Assembly (NCBI GenBank): GCA_002690445.1
Contig: NZER01000478.1
Location: forward strand, 1 to 23,704
Direction: 5' to 3'
Length of the DNA stretch: 23,704 nt
Source: Candidatus Pacearchaeota archaeon
Lineage (GTDB): Archaea; Nanoarchaeota; Nanoarchaeia; Pacearchaeales; GW2011-AR1
The notes beneath the pieces are model-generated. The model made no database searches. It was given only the letters and a program-made list of their open reading frames with translations, and was not told the DNA's origin. Shown piece after piece: positions 5,748 through 12,066 of this stretch. The position numbers were made by a program, and so were the translations under genes. The stretch's first letter is position 1. Every line of letters starts with the position of its first letter.

Positions 5748-6193
5748 TAATAGCGCGACCATTCGACACCGATCCAGACTCTCTCACTGAGAAGCAGAGC
5801 CGTGATCGACCGGTGGACCGGGCTGGATGATCTTTGACAGTTTGGCAGGGCTTTGAGGCACCAAGGGGTTGGTAGGCCTTGCCGAGTGGGACGGTCCAGG
5901 CTCTCGTTAAAAGCAATCGGTCAAGATCGGAGGTTAACGGACTCCGCCGGGGGCCACTTTAATGCCCGAATAAATACCCGGTAACCGATCCCCGTCCCAC
6001 AACCAACAATCGCGGGTGGCGTAGAGAGGCGTAAAAGGTGCGCGATAAGGATCCTCACCGCCTCGCCTGCGCGGATAATCCATGCCGGGGTTTTCAGAAA
6101 TTCCTCGTTATCTCCTTTGTCCTGGGGCTGTCGCATGGAGCCGAAGGTCCCCGCCGTGAAAGCCGGCAACCCGCATTCTAAATGGAGGTTATC

Positions 6194-6331
6194 ATGGGAA
6201 ACGACAATCCGATTACTGTTTCAGATGCCATTTTAATCATTGTAGCACTTATTATAATGGTGTGGGCGATCCTGATCCCGATCCTTGACGGACCGCCACC
6301 GCCGATCGTCATAACAACAGAAGAAAGGTGA
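6194..6331 (+). CDS. Small single-pass membrane protein (45 aa)
   Basis: ATG 6194 follows GGAGG (6184-6188) at 5 nt. The product begins MGNDNPITVSD, has a hydrophobic stretch AILIIVALIIMVWAILIPI (residues 12-30) and ends in a Pro-rich, charged tail (DGPPPPIVITTEER). One transmembrane helix is clear. It is the first gene of the rightward operon and stops 11 nt before the ATPase start, so the two are co-transcribed. I do not recognise a family. Short early membrane peptides in phages often act on the host envelope or in superinfection exclusion, but here the role is unknown. Confidence 0.65.
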   Translation: MGNDNPITVSDAILIIVALIIMVWAILIPILDGPPPPIVITTEER

Positions 6332-6342
6332 GGAGAAACACA

Positions 6343-8304
6343 ATGAGACTTAAAAAGCTCCACCTTAAAAACTTCAAGGGAATACCAGAGTTTACCCTCG
6401 AAGCACAACCCGGAAACACCGAAATATGGGGAGACAACGCCACCGGAAAAACAACCATTTTCGACGGTTTTACGTGGTTGTTGTTCGGCAAGGATTCTCT
6501 CGGGTCCGCAAAGTTCGAGATCAAGAGCTTGGATCTTAAAGGCGAGGCCGCTCACGGACTGGAACACACTGTAGCGGCCGTCCTCGACCTTGGAGAAAAG
6601 GAATTGAAGTTGAAAAAGGTCTATAAGGAAAAATACCCGAAAAAGCGCGGGACCGCAAAGCATGTATTCACTGGCCATACGACCAAACATTTCGTTGACG
6701 GGGTGCCGATAAACGAAAAAGGGTATAAGGAAGCCATCAATAATATATGTGACGAGGACGCTTTCAGGCTGCTTTCTAACCCACGTTATTTCAACGAGGG
6801 TATTCACTGGCAGGAAAGGAGAAAGGTCCTTTTAGAGGTATGCGGGGACATCTCTGATGCCGATGTGGTAGCATCCGACAAAGACCTTAAAGGGTTGCCG
6901 GATATACTCGGTACCAGGACACTGGAAGACCACCGGAAAGTGATCGCGTCCCGGCGCCAGGAGATCAACAAGGAATTGGACAAGATCCCGGTGCGCATTG
7001 ATGAAATAGGCGCATCGGCTGTTGAGGCAAGGGAAAAGCTGGCCGTTGAAAAAGACCTGAAAGCAGCGCAAAGCGACATTAAAACCGGAAAAGAGACTCT
7101 TGCCGAGATCGAGGCTGGCGGTAACGTTGCTGTCTTAAAAACACAGGTCCGGGAGATCGAAAACAAAATTTCAGCGATCGACAACGCGCACGCTGACAGG
7201 GTGCTCAGCGCAAAACGCGAGCACAAGGAAAGAATACTGGATCTTTCCGACGCATCGGTCGAGGCTACCAAGGCGGTTGAGTTGGCGGTGAAGATGAAGA
7301 CCGACCTTGAAACTGCTCTTGAAAAAGCGTCTGATGCAATGGAGGCCAAGCAAGAAGAAGAGGCCAGCTTGCGCAAGGCATGGTTTAAAGAGTATGAGAG
7401 CGAGCTTGTCTTTAAGCAAGACGAAAATTGTCCCACCTGTAGTCAGGCACTTCCAGAAGACCAACTCAAAACTGCAAAGGAAAAAGCAACCCAGGACTTC
7501 AACCAAGAAAAAGCGGAAAACCTCGCCGCCATAGACGCTCGCGGAAAAGTGGTGGTGAATGCCCGGGAAGATGCGGCGAAAGAAGCCGCTGGCTTTGCCG
7601 AAGAGATCGCCAAGACCGACCTTTTGATACACTCCGCGACCGAGGCATCTCGCATTGCCGTAGAGGCCTTAATAGTCGCCAAGGGTGAGTCGGAAACAGC
7701 GTATGCCGAAGATCCAGAAAAGAAAAGGCTGGAAAAAGAAAAGCTGATGCTCGAAAAACAGATCGAAGCCGACTCCACGTTTATGGCCGACGAAACCAGC
7801 GACACCCGGGAAGCCATTGACCAGCTGGAGACCAGGATCCGCGGGTACCAGGCCGAATTACTGCAGATCGAGGCAAACGCGCGAATAGAGGCGCGGATCA
7901 CCGAATTAAGCGACCAGGAAAGAAAGCTCGCTGCTGAGTTTGAAGAACTGGAAAGGCAACTCTTTCTTTCAGAGCAATTTGTCAGGACAAAAGTGGCGAT
8001 GCTCGAAGAAAAGATCAATGCGAAATTTGAGTTGGCCCGGTGGAAACTCTTTGAAGAGCAAATAAATGAAGGCCTACGCGAATGTTGCGAGGTTATGACC
8101 TATGGTGTACCTTATAATAGCATGAATAATGCGGCAAGGATCAACATAGGTCTCGACATCTGCAACACGCTGGCCGCTCATTACGGCATCCAGGCACCTA
8201 TTTTCATTGACAACAGCGAAGCCGTCTCGGAATTGCTCGAAACGGACGCACAACAGATCAAGCTCATTGTGAGCGCACAGCACCAATCTTTAGAGATAGC
8301 ATAA
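6343..8304 (+). CDS. SbcC/RecF-like AAA ATPase (SMC-type, recombination)
   Basis: A 653-residue protein; ATG 6343 is chosen because AGGAG lies 7 nt upstream and the product starts MRLKKLHLKNFKGI, the usual beginning of this family. Walker A is GDNATGKTT (30-38). A long charged coiled coil spans roughly 205-580 and is interrupted by CPTC (363-366), followed by SQALP, a zinc-hook-like apex as in Rad50/SbcC. The C terminus has a Walker B-like strand PIFIDNSEAV (619-628), with Asn where SMC proteins usually have Glu. Such ATPases sit beside RecT in many phages and probably organise DNA ends for resection or annealing. No SbcD is seen; the MBL or Fe-S nuclease downstream may be the partner. Confidence 0.88.
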   Translation: MRLKKLHLKNFKGIPEFTLEAQPGNTEIWGDNATGKTTIFDGFTWLLFGKDSLGSAKFEIKSLDLKGEAAHGLEHTVAAVLDLGEKELKLKKVYKEKYPKKRGTAKHVFTGHTTKHFVDGVPINEKGYKEAINNICDEDAFRLLSNPRYFNEGIHWQERRKVLLEVCGDISDADVVASDKDLKGLPDILGTRTLEDHRKVIASRRQEINKELDKIPVRIDEIGASAVEAREKLAVEKDLKAAQSDIKTGKETLAEIEAGGNVAVLKTQVREIENKISAIDNAHADRVLSAKREHKERILDLSDASVEATKAVELAVKMKTDLETALEKASDAMEAKQEEEASLRKAWFKEYESELVFKQDENCPTCSQALPEDQLKTAKEKATQDFNQEKAENLAAIDARGKVVVNAREDAAKEAAGFAEEIAKTDLLIHSATEASRIAVEALIVAKGESETAYAEDPEKKRLEKEKLMLEKQIEADSTFMADETSDTREAIDQLETRIRGYQAELLQIEANARIEARITELSDQERKLAAEFEELERQLFLSEQFVRTKVAMLEEKINAKFELARWKLFEEQINEGLRECCEVMTYGVPYNSMNNAARINIGLDICNTLAAHYGIQAPIFIDNSEAVSELLETDAQQIKLIVSAQHQSLEIA

Positions 8305-8317
8305 GGGAGGAACGACC

Positions 8318-9316
8318 GTGACAAAAGACCAAACGAAGGCAATCGTAGCAATTAAGAAAGAAACAGAGGACATCGTATTGGGTAAGATCCAACGATGGAT
8401 GGGAGATGGACAACTCAATCTCCCGGAAGAATACAGTCCGTCAAATGCCATACATTCGGCATTTCTCGCACTCCAACAGGCAAAAGATCGCAACGATAAA
8501 CCTGTCCTGCAGACGTGCACCAGGGCGAGTGTCGCAAACGCACTTCTCGACATGGTTGTTCAGGGCCTAAGTCCGTCAAGGCAGCAATGTTACTTTATTC
8601 CATACGGCAACGTTTTAACAATGACCAGATCGTATTTTGGCACAAAGGCCGTCGCGCTTCGGCTAAACCCGGAAATAAAAGACATTTATGCCGAAGTGGT
8701 TTACGAGGGTGACGACCTGCAGGTGTCCATCCATAATGGGAGAAGGAACATACAGAAGCACGTCCAGGAATTCGCTAACATTGACGACTCAAAGATCACC
8801 GGAGCCTATGCGGTGGCCGTTGATCAAGAAGGCAACACCATTCGGTGTGAGCTAATGACCATGGATCAGATCAAGAATTCCTGGAAGCAAAGCAAGATGA
8901 AGCCGATAAATGATGATGGGTCAATAAAATTGGCTGGTGTCCATGGGAAATTCCCTGGGGAAATGGCCAAAAGGACTGTCACGGCAAGACTCGCAAAGCA
9001 TTTCGTAAACAGCGCACCCGACTCAGATCTGGTCATTGAGCACGCGCAACATGCCGACGACCAAGCCGCTGCCGCTGCCGCCGAAGAAGAGATCGAGACA
9101 CAGGCAAACCAAGAGTTGATCGACATTAACGGAGCCACCGGCGAAGTGATCGACATTAAGGAAAAGGTCGAAGAAGACGATCCTGGTGATCCGGCGACCT
9201 GCGAGCATTGCGACCTGATCCTTGACACAGATGGGCCTCTTTGTAAGGAGTGTCAGATCCAACAGGAGGTTGACGACAAAGAGCACGCAATGACGGGCCA
9301 CGGACCCGGGTTTTGA
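8318..9316 (+). CDS. recT: RecT-family single-strand annealing protein with C-terminal zinc ribbon
   Basis: A 332-residue protein starting at GTG 8318 behind GGGAGG. The RecT core is clear: VLQTCTRASVANALLDM, VVQGLSPSRQQCYFIPYG, VLTMTRSYFGTKAVALRL and PGEMAKRTVTARLAKHFVNS. RecT proteins anneal complementary single strands produced by an exonuclease and drive phage recombination. After an acidic Ala/Glu-rich linker (about 245-293) comes an added C-terminal module with CEHC (295-298) and CKEC (309-312), a zinc-ribbon pattern not usual in RecT. The gene lies 13 nt after the ATPase and overlaps the next small Cys-rich frame. Fusion of a zinc module may target a partner such as the hydrolase or nuclease downstream. 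Confidence 0.93.
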   Translation: MTKDQTKAIVAIKKETEDIVLGKIQRWMGDGQLNLPEEYSPSNAIHSAFLALQQAKDRNDKPVLQTCTRASVANALLDMVVQGLSPSRQQCYFIPYGNVLTMTRSYFGTKAVALRLNPEIKDIYAEVVYEGDDLQVSIHNGRRNIQKHVQEFANIDDSKITGAYAVAVDQEGNTIRCELMTMDQIKNSWKQSKMKPINDDGSIKLAGVHGKFPGEMAKRTVTARLAKHFVNSAPDSDLVIEHAQHADDQAAAAAAEEEIETQANQELIDINGATGEVIDIKEKVEEDDPGDPATCEHCDLILDTDGPLCKECQIQQEVDDKEHAMTGHGPGF

Positions 9317-9525
9317 AGTGTGACAAGTGTCCAGCCGCCGGCCGGTGGAATTATGGCAAATACGCCGGCCAGCGGCTTTGTTTCGATTATGCTTATTTCC
9401 GCGGGAAACCGGGAAAGCCAAAAGTATGCAAAGAGGCGGTAAAAACGTGCAATTCCTTCAATACCATAGCGGATCATCCGGAAACCTCTACCAGGTCACC
9501 GGGCAAGCGGGAAACATTCTTATAG
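9313..9525 (+). CDS. Small Cys-rich (zinc-finger-like) protein
   Basis: A 70-residue frame beginning at TTG 9313, whose TTGA overlaps the RecT stop (9314-9316), so translation would be coupled. Four of its cysteines fall in CDKC (3-6) and in RLCFDYAYFRGKPGKPKVC (C23 and C39), with another at KTC; this spacing suggests a small zinc-binding fold. The last 79 nt overlap the start of the MBL gene, a longer overlap than elsewhere in the operon, and the tail has no recognisable features. No strong ribosome site is present. It resembles small phage zinc proteins of the type C-x-x-C...LCFDCAYFRGK, from memory. Moderate confidence that it is expressed. Confidence 0.5.
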   Translation: MKCDKCPAAGRWNYGKYAGQRLCFDYAYFRGKPGKPKVCKEAVKTCNSFNTIADHPETSTRSPGKRETFL

Positions 9526-10130
9526 ATCCTGGCGTACCGATCCGCAAGATCAAGAAGGCACTGGACTTTAAATTGTCGTCTGTTTCTGCCTGTATAGCGT
9601 CACATTCTCATAGGGATCACTGCAAGGGCATACCAGAAGTCGCCAAGATGGGAATACCCTGTTATATGACCGCTGAGACGGCAGAATCGCTTGAAATGAA
9701 CGGACACAGGACTCACATAATTGAGCCGTTAAAACAGTTTCATGTGAAACAATACAAGGTACTGCCATTTCCGACACAGCACGATGCGCCTGGAGTAGGC
9801 TTCCTGATATCCGACGGTACCGAGAAATTGCTTTACCTGACAGACAGTTTTTACTGTAAATACAAATTTAAAGGACTGTCAATAATCGCCATAGAATGTA
9901 ACTGGTCACGTGAAACACTCGCAAAGGGCCTGGACCCTACTCGAAAGAAGCGGCTGTATAGCTCTCATTTCAGCCTTGAAAACGTTATAAAGTTTCTGAA
10001 AGCAAACGACCTGTCGAAGGTAAGAGAAATTCACTTATTGCATTTGTCCCTTGAAAATGCGGATCCAGACTATTTTCGAGGGACAGTCCAAAGGGCGACC
10101 GGAAAACCAGTTTATGTGGTGGGGATATGA
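9447..10130 (+). CDS. MBL-fold metallo-hydrolase of the recT operon
   Basis: A 227-residue protein. I choose GTG 9447 (product MQFLQYHSGSSGNLYQV) because family members begin just before the SGSSGN strand and AGAGG lies upstream; the in-frame ATG at 9426 would add seven unusual residues. The metal-binding HxHxDH motif is SHSHRDH (H53, H55, D57, H58), and later ligands are likely in PTQHDAPG, YLTDSF and SSHFS. Phage MBL proteins of this type are often found next to RecT and the SbcC-like ATPase, for example in Listeria A118-type phages, and are thought to act as nucleases or phosphoesterases in recombination; biochemical proof is limited. It overlaps the next gene by 4 nt (ATGA). Confidence 0.85.
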   Translation: MQFLQYHSGSSGNLYQVTGQAGNILIDPGVPIRKIKKALDFKLSSVSACIASHSHRDHCKGIPEVAKMGIPCYMTAETAESLEMNGHRTHIIEPLKQFHVKQYKVLPFPTQHDAPGVGFLISDGTEKLLYLTDSFYCKYKFKGLSIIAIECNWSRETLAKGLDPTRKKRLYSSHFSLENVIKFLKANDLSKVREIHLLHLSLENADPDYFRGTVQRATGKPVYVVGI

Positions 10131-10420
10131 GAATGTACACAATAGAGGATCGATGGGGAGAGCCGCATGGGGCGGTGATAGCCAAGACAGCCCAGGATGC
10201 TAAAAAAATAATATATGGCGATGATAGGGTTGATGGATTAGAGTGGATAGATTTCAGCGCAAGGTGGCTCAAGGGTGCAGACATATCCGGATTTCAAGAA
10301 GGGATTTTCGAGGATTGTTGGGAAGCGATAAAGCGCGGTATTTTCAATTCCCAGGGAGAGGGTTGTGAATTTTGTGAAACGGTGAACGAATGCAGCGCAT
10401 TTTTAGAAAAACCCAAATAA
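10127..10420 (+). CDS. Hypothetical 97-aa protein with C-terminal Cys cluster
   Basis: ATG 10127 overlaps the MBL stop in ATGA, and the frame ends 27 nt before the Fe-S nuclease start. The product starts MRMYTIEDRWGEPHGAVIAK; the N-terminal half looks like an alpha/beta domain, with AKTAQDAKKIIYG as a helix. The C terminus has CEFCETVNEC, which could hold zinc, echoing the Cys clusters in RecT and its neighbours. I do not recognise a family. Coupled translation with the hydrolase suggests an accessory role in the recombination set. Confidence 0.7.
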   Translation: MRMYTIEDRWGEPHGAVIAKTAQDAKKIIYGDDRVDGLEWIDFSARWLKGADISGFQEGIFEDCWEAIKRGIFNSQGEGCEFCETVNECSAFLEKPK

Positions 10421-10447
10421 CCAGTTTATCAGAAAGGGAGAATCACC

Positions 10448-11152
10448 ATGGATAACATTCAAATTTCGGCGAAGGCCCTGGGAGCAATGGCAATGCCTGA
10501 TTTCTGTCCCAGATGTTTTTACATTAAACTCCACACCAAGAAACTCCCATGGCAGATATTTCCCGGGATTTTCTCGACGATCGATGCGTACACGAAAAAG
10601 ATCGTCCATGCTTGGATCGACCTAAGCGTGGACAGGGAGACACGCAAGGACTGTCCAGACTTCCTAAGCGACTTCGGGGTTCTCGCGTATGAGAAAACCC
10701 CCCATTGGTCAAAGTTCAAAATGGAGACACCCCAGGGGATCACGCTTACCGGTGGAATGGATGATTTGTGGCGAGTGCCGGAAGGATACGTGATCCCTGA
10801 TTACAAAACAGCGAAATTTACCGCCAACGCCGACAAGCTACTGCCGATGTACCGGACACAGCTAAACGGGTATGCGAAAATAGCAGAGGCAACCGGCATT
10901 ACTCCGGTTAAAAGCATTGTCCTGATCTATTTCGAGCCCCAAACGCTCCCCGGATATGTCGAGGTTGGCCACCACAAAAACCATTTCGACATGACCTTTA
11001 AGCCGCACGTACTGAGCCTTGCGCTGGATATCAACAGCATTGACCCGCTTCTCGATCGAGCGAGAGCGATTTATGATGGTGCGATACCGGATTTTGGGGA
11101 GGGCTGCAAGGATTGTGCGGCGCTAAATGACATTATAGGCATGGCGAGATGA
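10448..11152 (+). CDS. Cas4/RecB-like PD-(D/E)XK nuclease with Fe-S cluster
   Basis: A 234-residue protein starting MDNIQISAKALGAMAMPDFCPRC; AAAGGGAG lies 7-14 nt before ATG 10448. The nuclease core has D105 in GGMDDLW, D118-Y-K120 in VIPDYKTAK, and the QxxxY motif in QLNGYAKI (138-145), the RecB-family signature. Cysteines C20 and C23 (CPRCFYIK) and C220 and C223 (GCKDC) lie at opposite ends of the sequence, the same arrangement as the 4Fe-4S staple of AddB and Cas4. It is probably a DNA exonuclease that produces single strands for RecT. It is followed in ATGA overlap by a 55-aa Cys-containing protein. Confidence 0.85.
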   Translation: MDNIQISAKALGAMAMPDFCPRCFYIKLHTKKLPWQIFPGIFSTIDAYTKKIVHAWIDLSVDRETRKDCPDFLSDFGVLAYEKTPHWSKFKMETPQGITLTGGMDDLWRVPEGYVIPDYKTAKFTANADKLLPMYRTQLNGYAKIAEATGITPVKSIVLIYFEPQTLPGYVEVGHHKNHFDMTFKPHVLSLALDINSIDPLLDRARAIYDGAIPDFGEGCKDCAALNDIIGMAR

Positions 11153-11316
11153 AACAACCATCGTGGATATTTATTAAATACGATGTTCAGCCTCCGTTAC
11201 TCTTGTGCGATCGGTGCAAAGAAACGCGAGAGATTCACCTGCCGGCGGCGGTAGGCGACTTGATAGCCCAGACAAAGGCTTTTTCAGAAAGCCATAAATA
11301 CTGTAAGGAGAAATAG
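11149..11316 (+). CDS. Small Cys/His protein (55 aa), possible zinc finger
   Basis: ATG 11149 overlaps the stop of the Fe-S nuclease (ATGA), implying coupled translation. The product begins MKQPSWIFIKYDVQPPLLLC and has CDRC (20-23), then H30, H49 and C52 near the end (SHKYCKEK), which could bind one zinc. Its last codons supply AAGGAG, the ribosome site of the next gene. No family is recognised. Small zinc-binding proteins recur in this operon, so it may belong to the same DNA-processing set. Confidence 0.6.
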   Translation: MKQPSWIFIKYDVQPPLLLCDRCKETREIHLPAAVGDLIAQTKAFSESHKYCKEK

Positions 11317-11318
11317 AG

Positions 11319-11633
11319 ATGCTTGGCCAACCCTTTAGCACTTGGCTTTCATATATTGTTGAGGACGATGTAAACGAGTGGGGGCATTATGTCAGGAAAA
11401 TTGACCTTCCCTTCCAGCCCGCGCCCGGAATTCGTATGTTTATATCAATGCCAGACGGTGCCGACTTTATTGACTTAGAAATTGAATTCCTACTGTGGCA
11501 TGAGGATACCAACTCCTTAGAAGTCGGGGTTAATTTGACAGATATCGACATAGTGGACACAATCTACTTTAATAAACTTATAGCGCAACACTGGACAGAT
11601 ATCGAGAAGGCGGGCCCTTATAACCATGATTGA
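11319..11633 (+). CDS. Hypothetical acidic 104-aa protein
   Basis: ATG 11319 has AAGGAG 9 nt upstream. The product starts MLGQPFSTWLSYIVEDDVNE and is acidic, with beta-strand-like segments (IRMFISMP, FIDLEIEFLLWHE, SLEVGVNL) and a helical C terminus (FNKLIAQHWTDIEKAG). No cysteine motif or membrane segment is present. It overlaps the next gene by 8 nt. I do not recognise a family; it is supported by the ribosome site, operon packing and a full-length frame. Confidence 0.65.
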   Translation: MLGQPFSTWLSYIVEDDVNEWGHYVRKIDLPFQPAPGIRMFISMPDGADFIDLEIEFLLWHEDTNSLEVGVNLTDIDIVDTIYFNKLIAQHWTDIEKAGPYNHD

Positions 11634-12066
11634 CATCGTAATTCAGAGATCCGGCAGCGGCTACATCCCTTTTTCCGAAGAAGACCGGAAAGCCGGACTG
11701 GCCTTTCCAGAGAACAGGATGCTACGGGCAAAGATAACCGGCGCAAAGAAGGAAAGATCGTACCGGGAATTGTGCTGTTATTTCGGGTCCTGTCAGTATA
11801 TTGCCGATCTAAACCTTGACGACAACAAAAACACCCAGGACAAGGTTGACCATCTTACCAGGCTAAAGTGCGGCTTTGTCGAAGACACGGTTTTTGACGA
11901 TCAGGGGTTGCTTCACTGGATAACAAAGAGCCTGTCCTATGAGAACTGCGACAGTCCGGATGCGCACTCTTTTATAAAGGACGCTCTTGAAAAACACGCG
12001 GAGCTTGTCGATATGTACGACGTTGATAAATACGTTGCTATGCTAAGGGAGTTGAAAGGGGTATGA
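11626..12066 (+). CDS. Hypothetical 146-aa phage protein, possibly DUF1367-like
   Basis: ATG 11626 lies inside the end of the preceding gene and its stop overlaps the methyltransferase start (12063) in ATGA. The product starts MIDIVIQRSGSGYIPFSEED. The pattern of an N-terminal strand, then RMLRAKITGAKKERSYRELCCYFG, then a helical remainder with WITKSLSYENC resembles phage DUF1367-type proteins found among recombination genes, but the match is weak and from memory. No catalytic motif is visible. Its position between the recombination set and the methyltransferase fits an accessory replication role. Confidence 0.65.
   Translation: MIDIVIQRSGSGYIPFSEEDRKAGLAFPENRMLRAKITGAKKERSYRELCCYFGSCQYIADLNLDDNKNTQDKVDHLTRLKCGFVEDTVFDDQGLLHWITKSLSYENCDSPDAHSFIKDALEKHAELVDMYDVDKYVAMLRELKGV

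Larger units (their letters stand above)
5562..6190 (+). ncRNA. Candidate large structured RNA or structured leader, family unknown
   Basis: About 600 nt downstream of the promoter carry no convincing coding frame apart from the 32-codon one. Complementary segments are frequent: the 5693-5747 hairpin; 5844-5853 with 5874-5883 (10 pairs) enclosing ACCAA/TTGGT at 5860-5873; 5886-5894 with 5992-6000 (GTGGGACGG/CCGTCCCAC, perfect); nested inside it 5925-5930 with 5985-5990, and 5947-5951 with 5977-5981; 6009-6014 with 6041-6046; 6079-6085 with 6133-6139 (TCCATGC/GCATGGA). The first bases (5571-5579) can pair, with one bulge, with 6186-6193, which holds the ribosome site of the next gene. It does not match RNase P, tmRNA, SRP, 6S, group I or group II motifs known to me. 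Confidence 0.5.

Noticed and set aside
5921..6169. 82-codon minus-strand frame in the structured block
   Set aside because: No ribosome site at its start, no recognisable domain, and it is antisense to the proposed transcript. It overlaps several strong stems, which explain its composition.
6178..6807. 209-codon minus-strand frame over the operon start
   Set aside because: It lies opposite two genes with good ribosome sites and its residues are hydrophobic shadow sequence with no family pattern.
6804..7436. 210-codon frame antisense to the ATPase gene, and a 191-codon one at 7443-8018
   Set aside because: Both mirror the coiled-coil codons of the ATPase and are Ser/Ala-rich shadows without ribosome sites. 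The ATPase has clear motifs.
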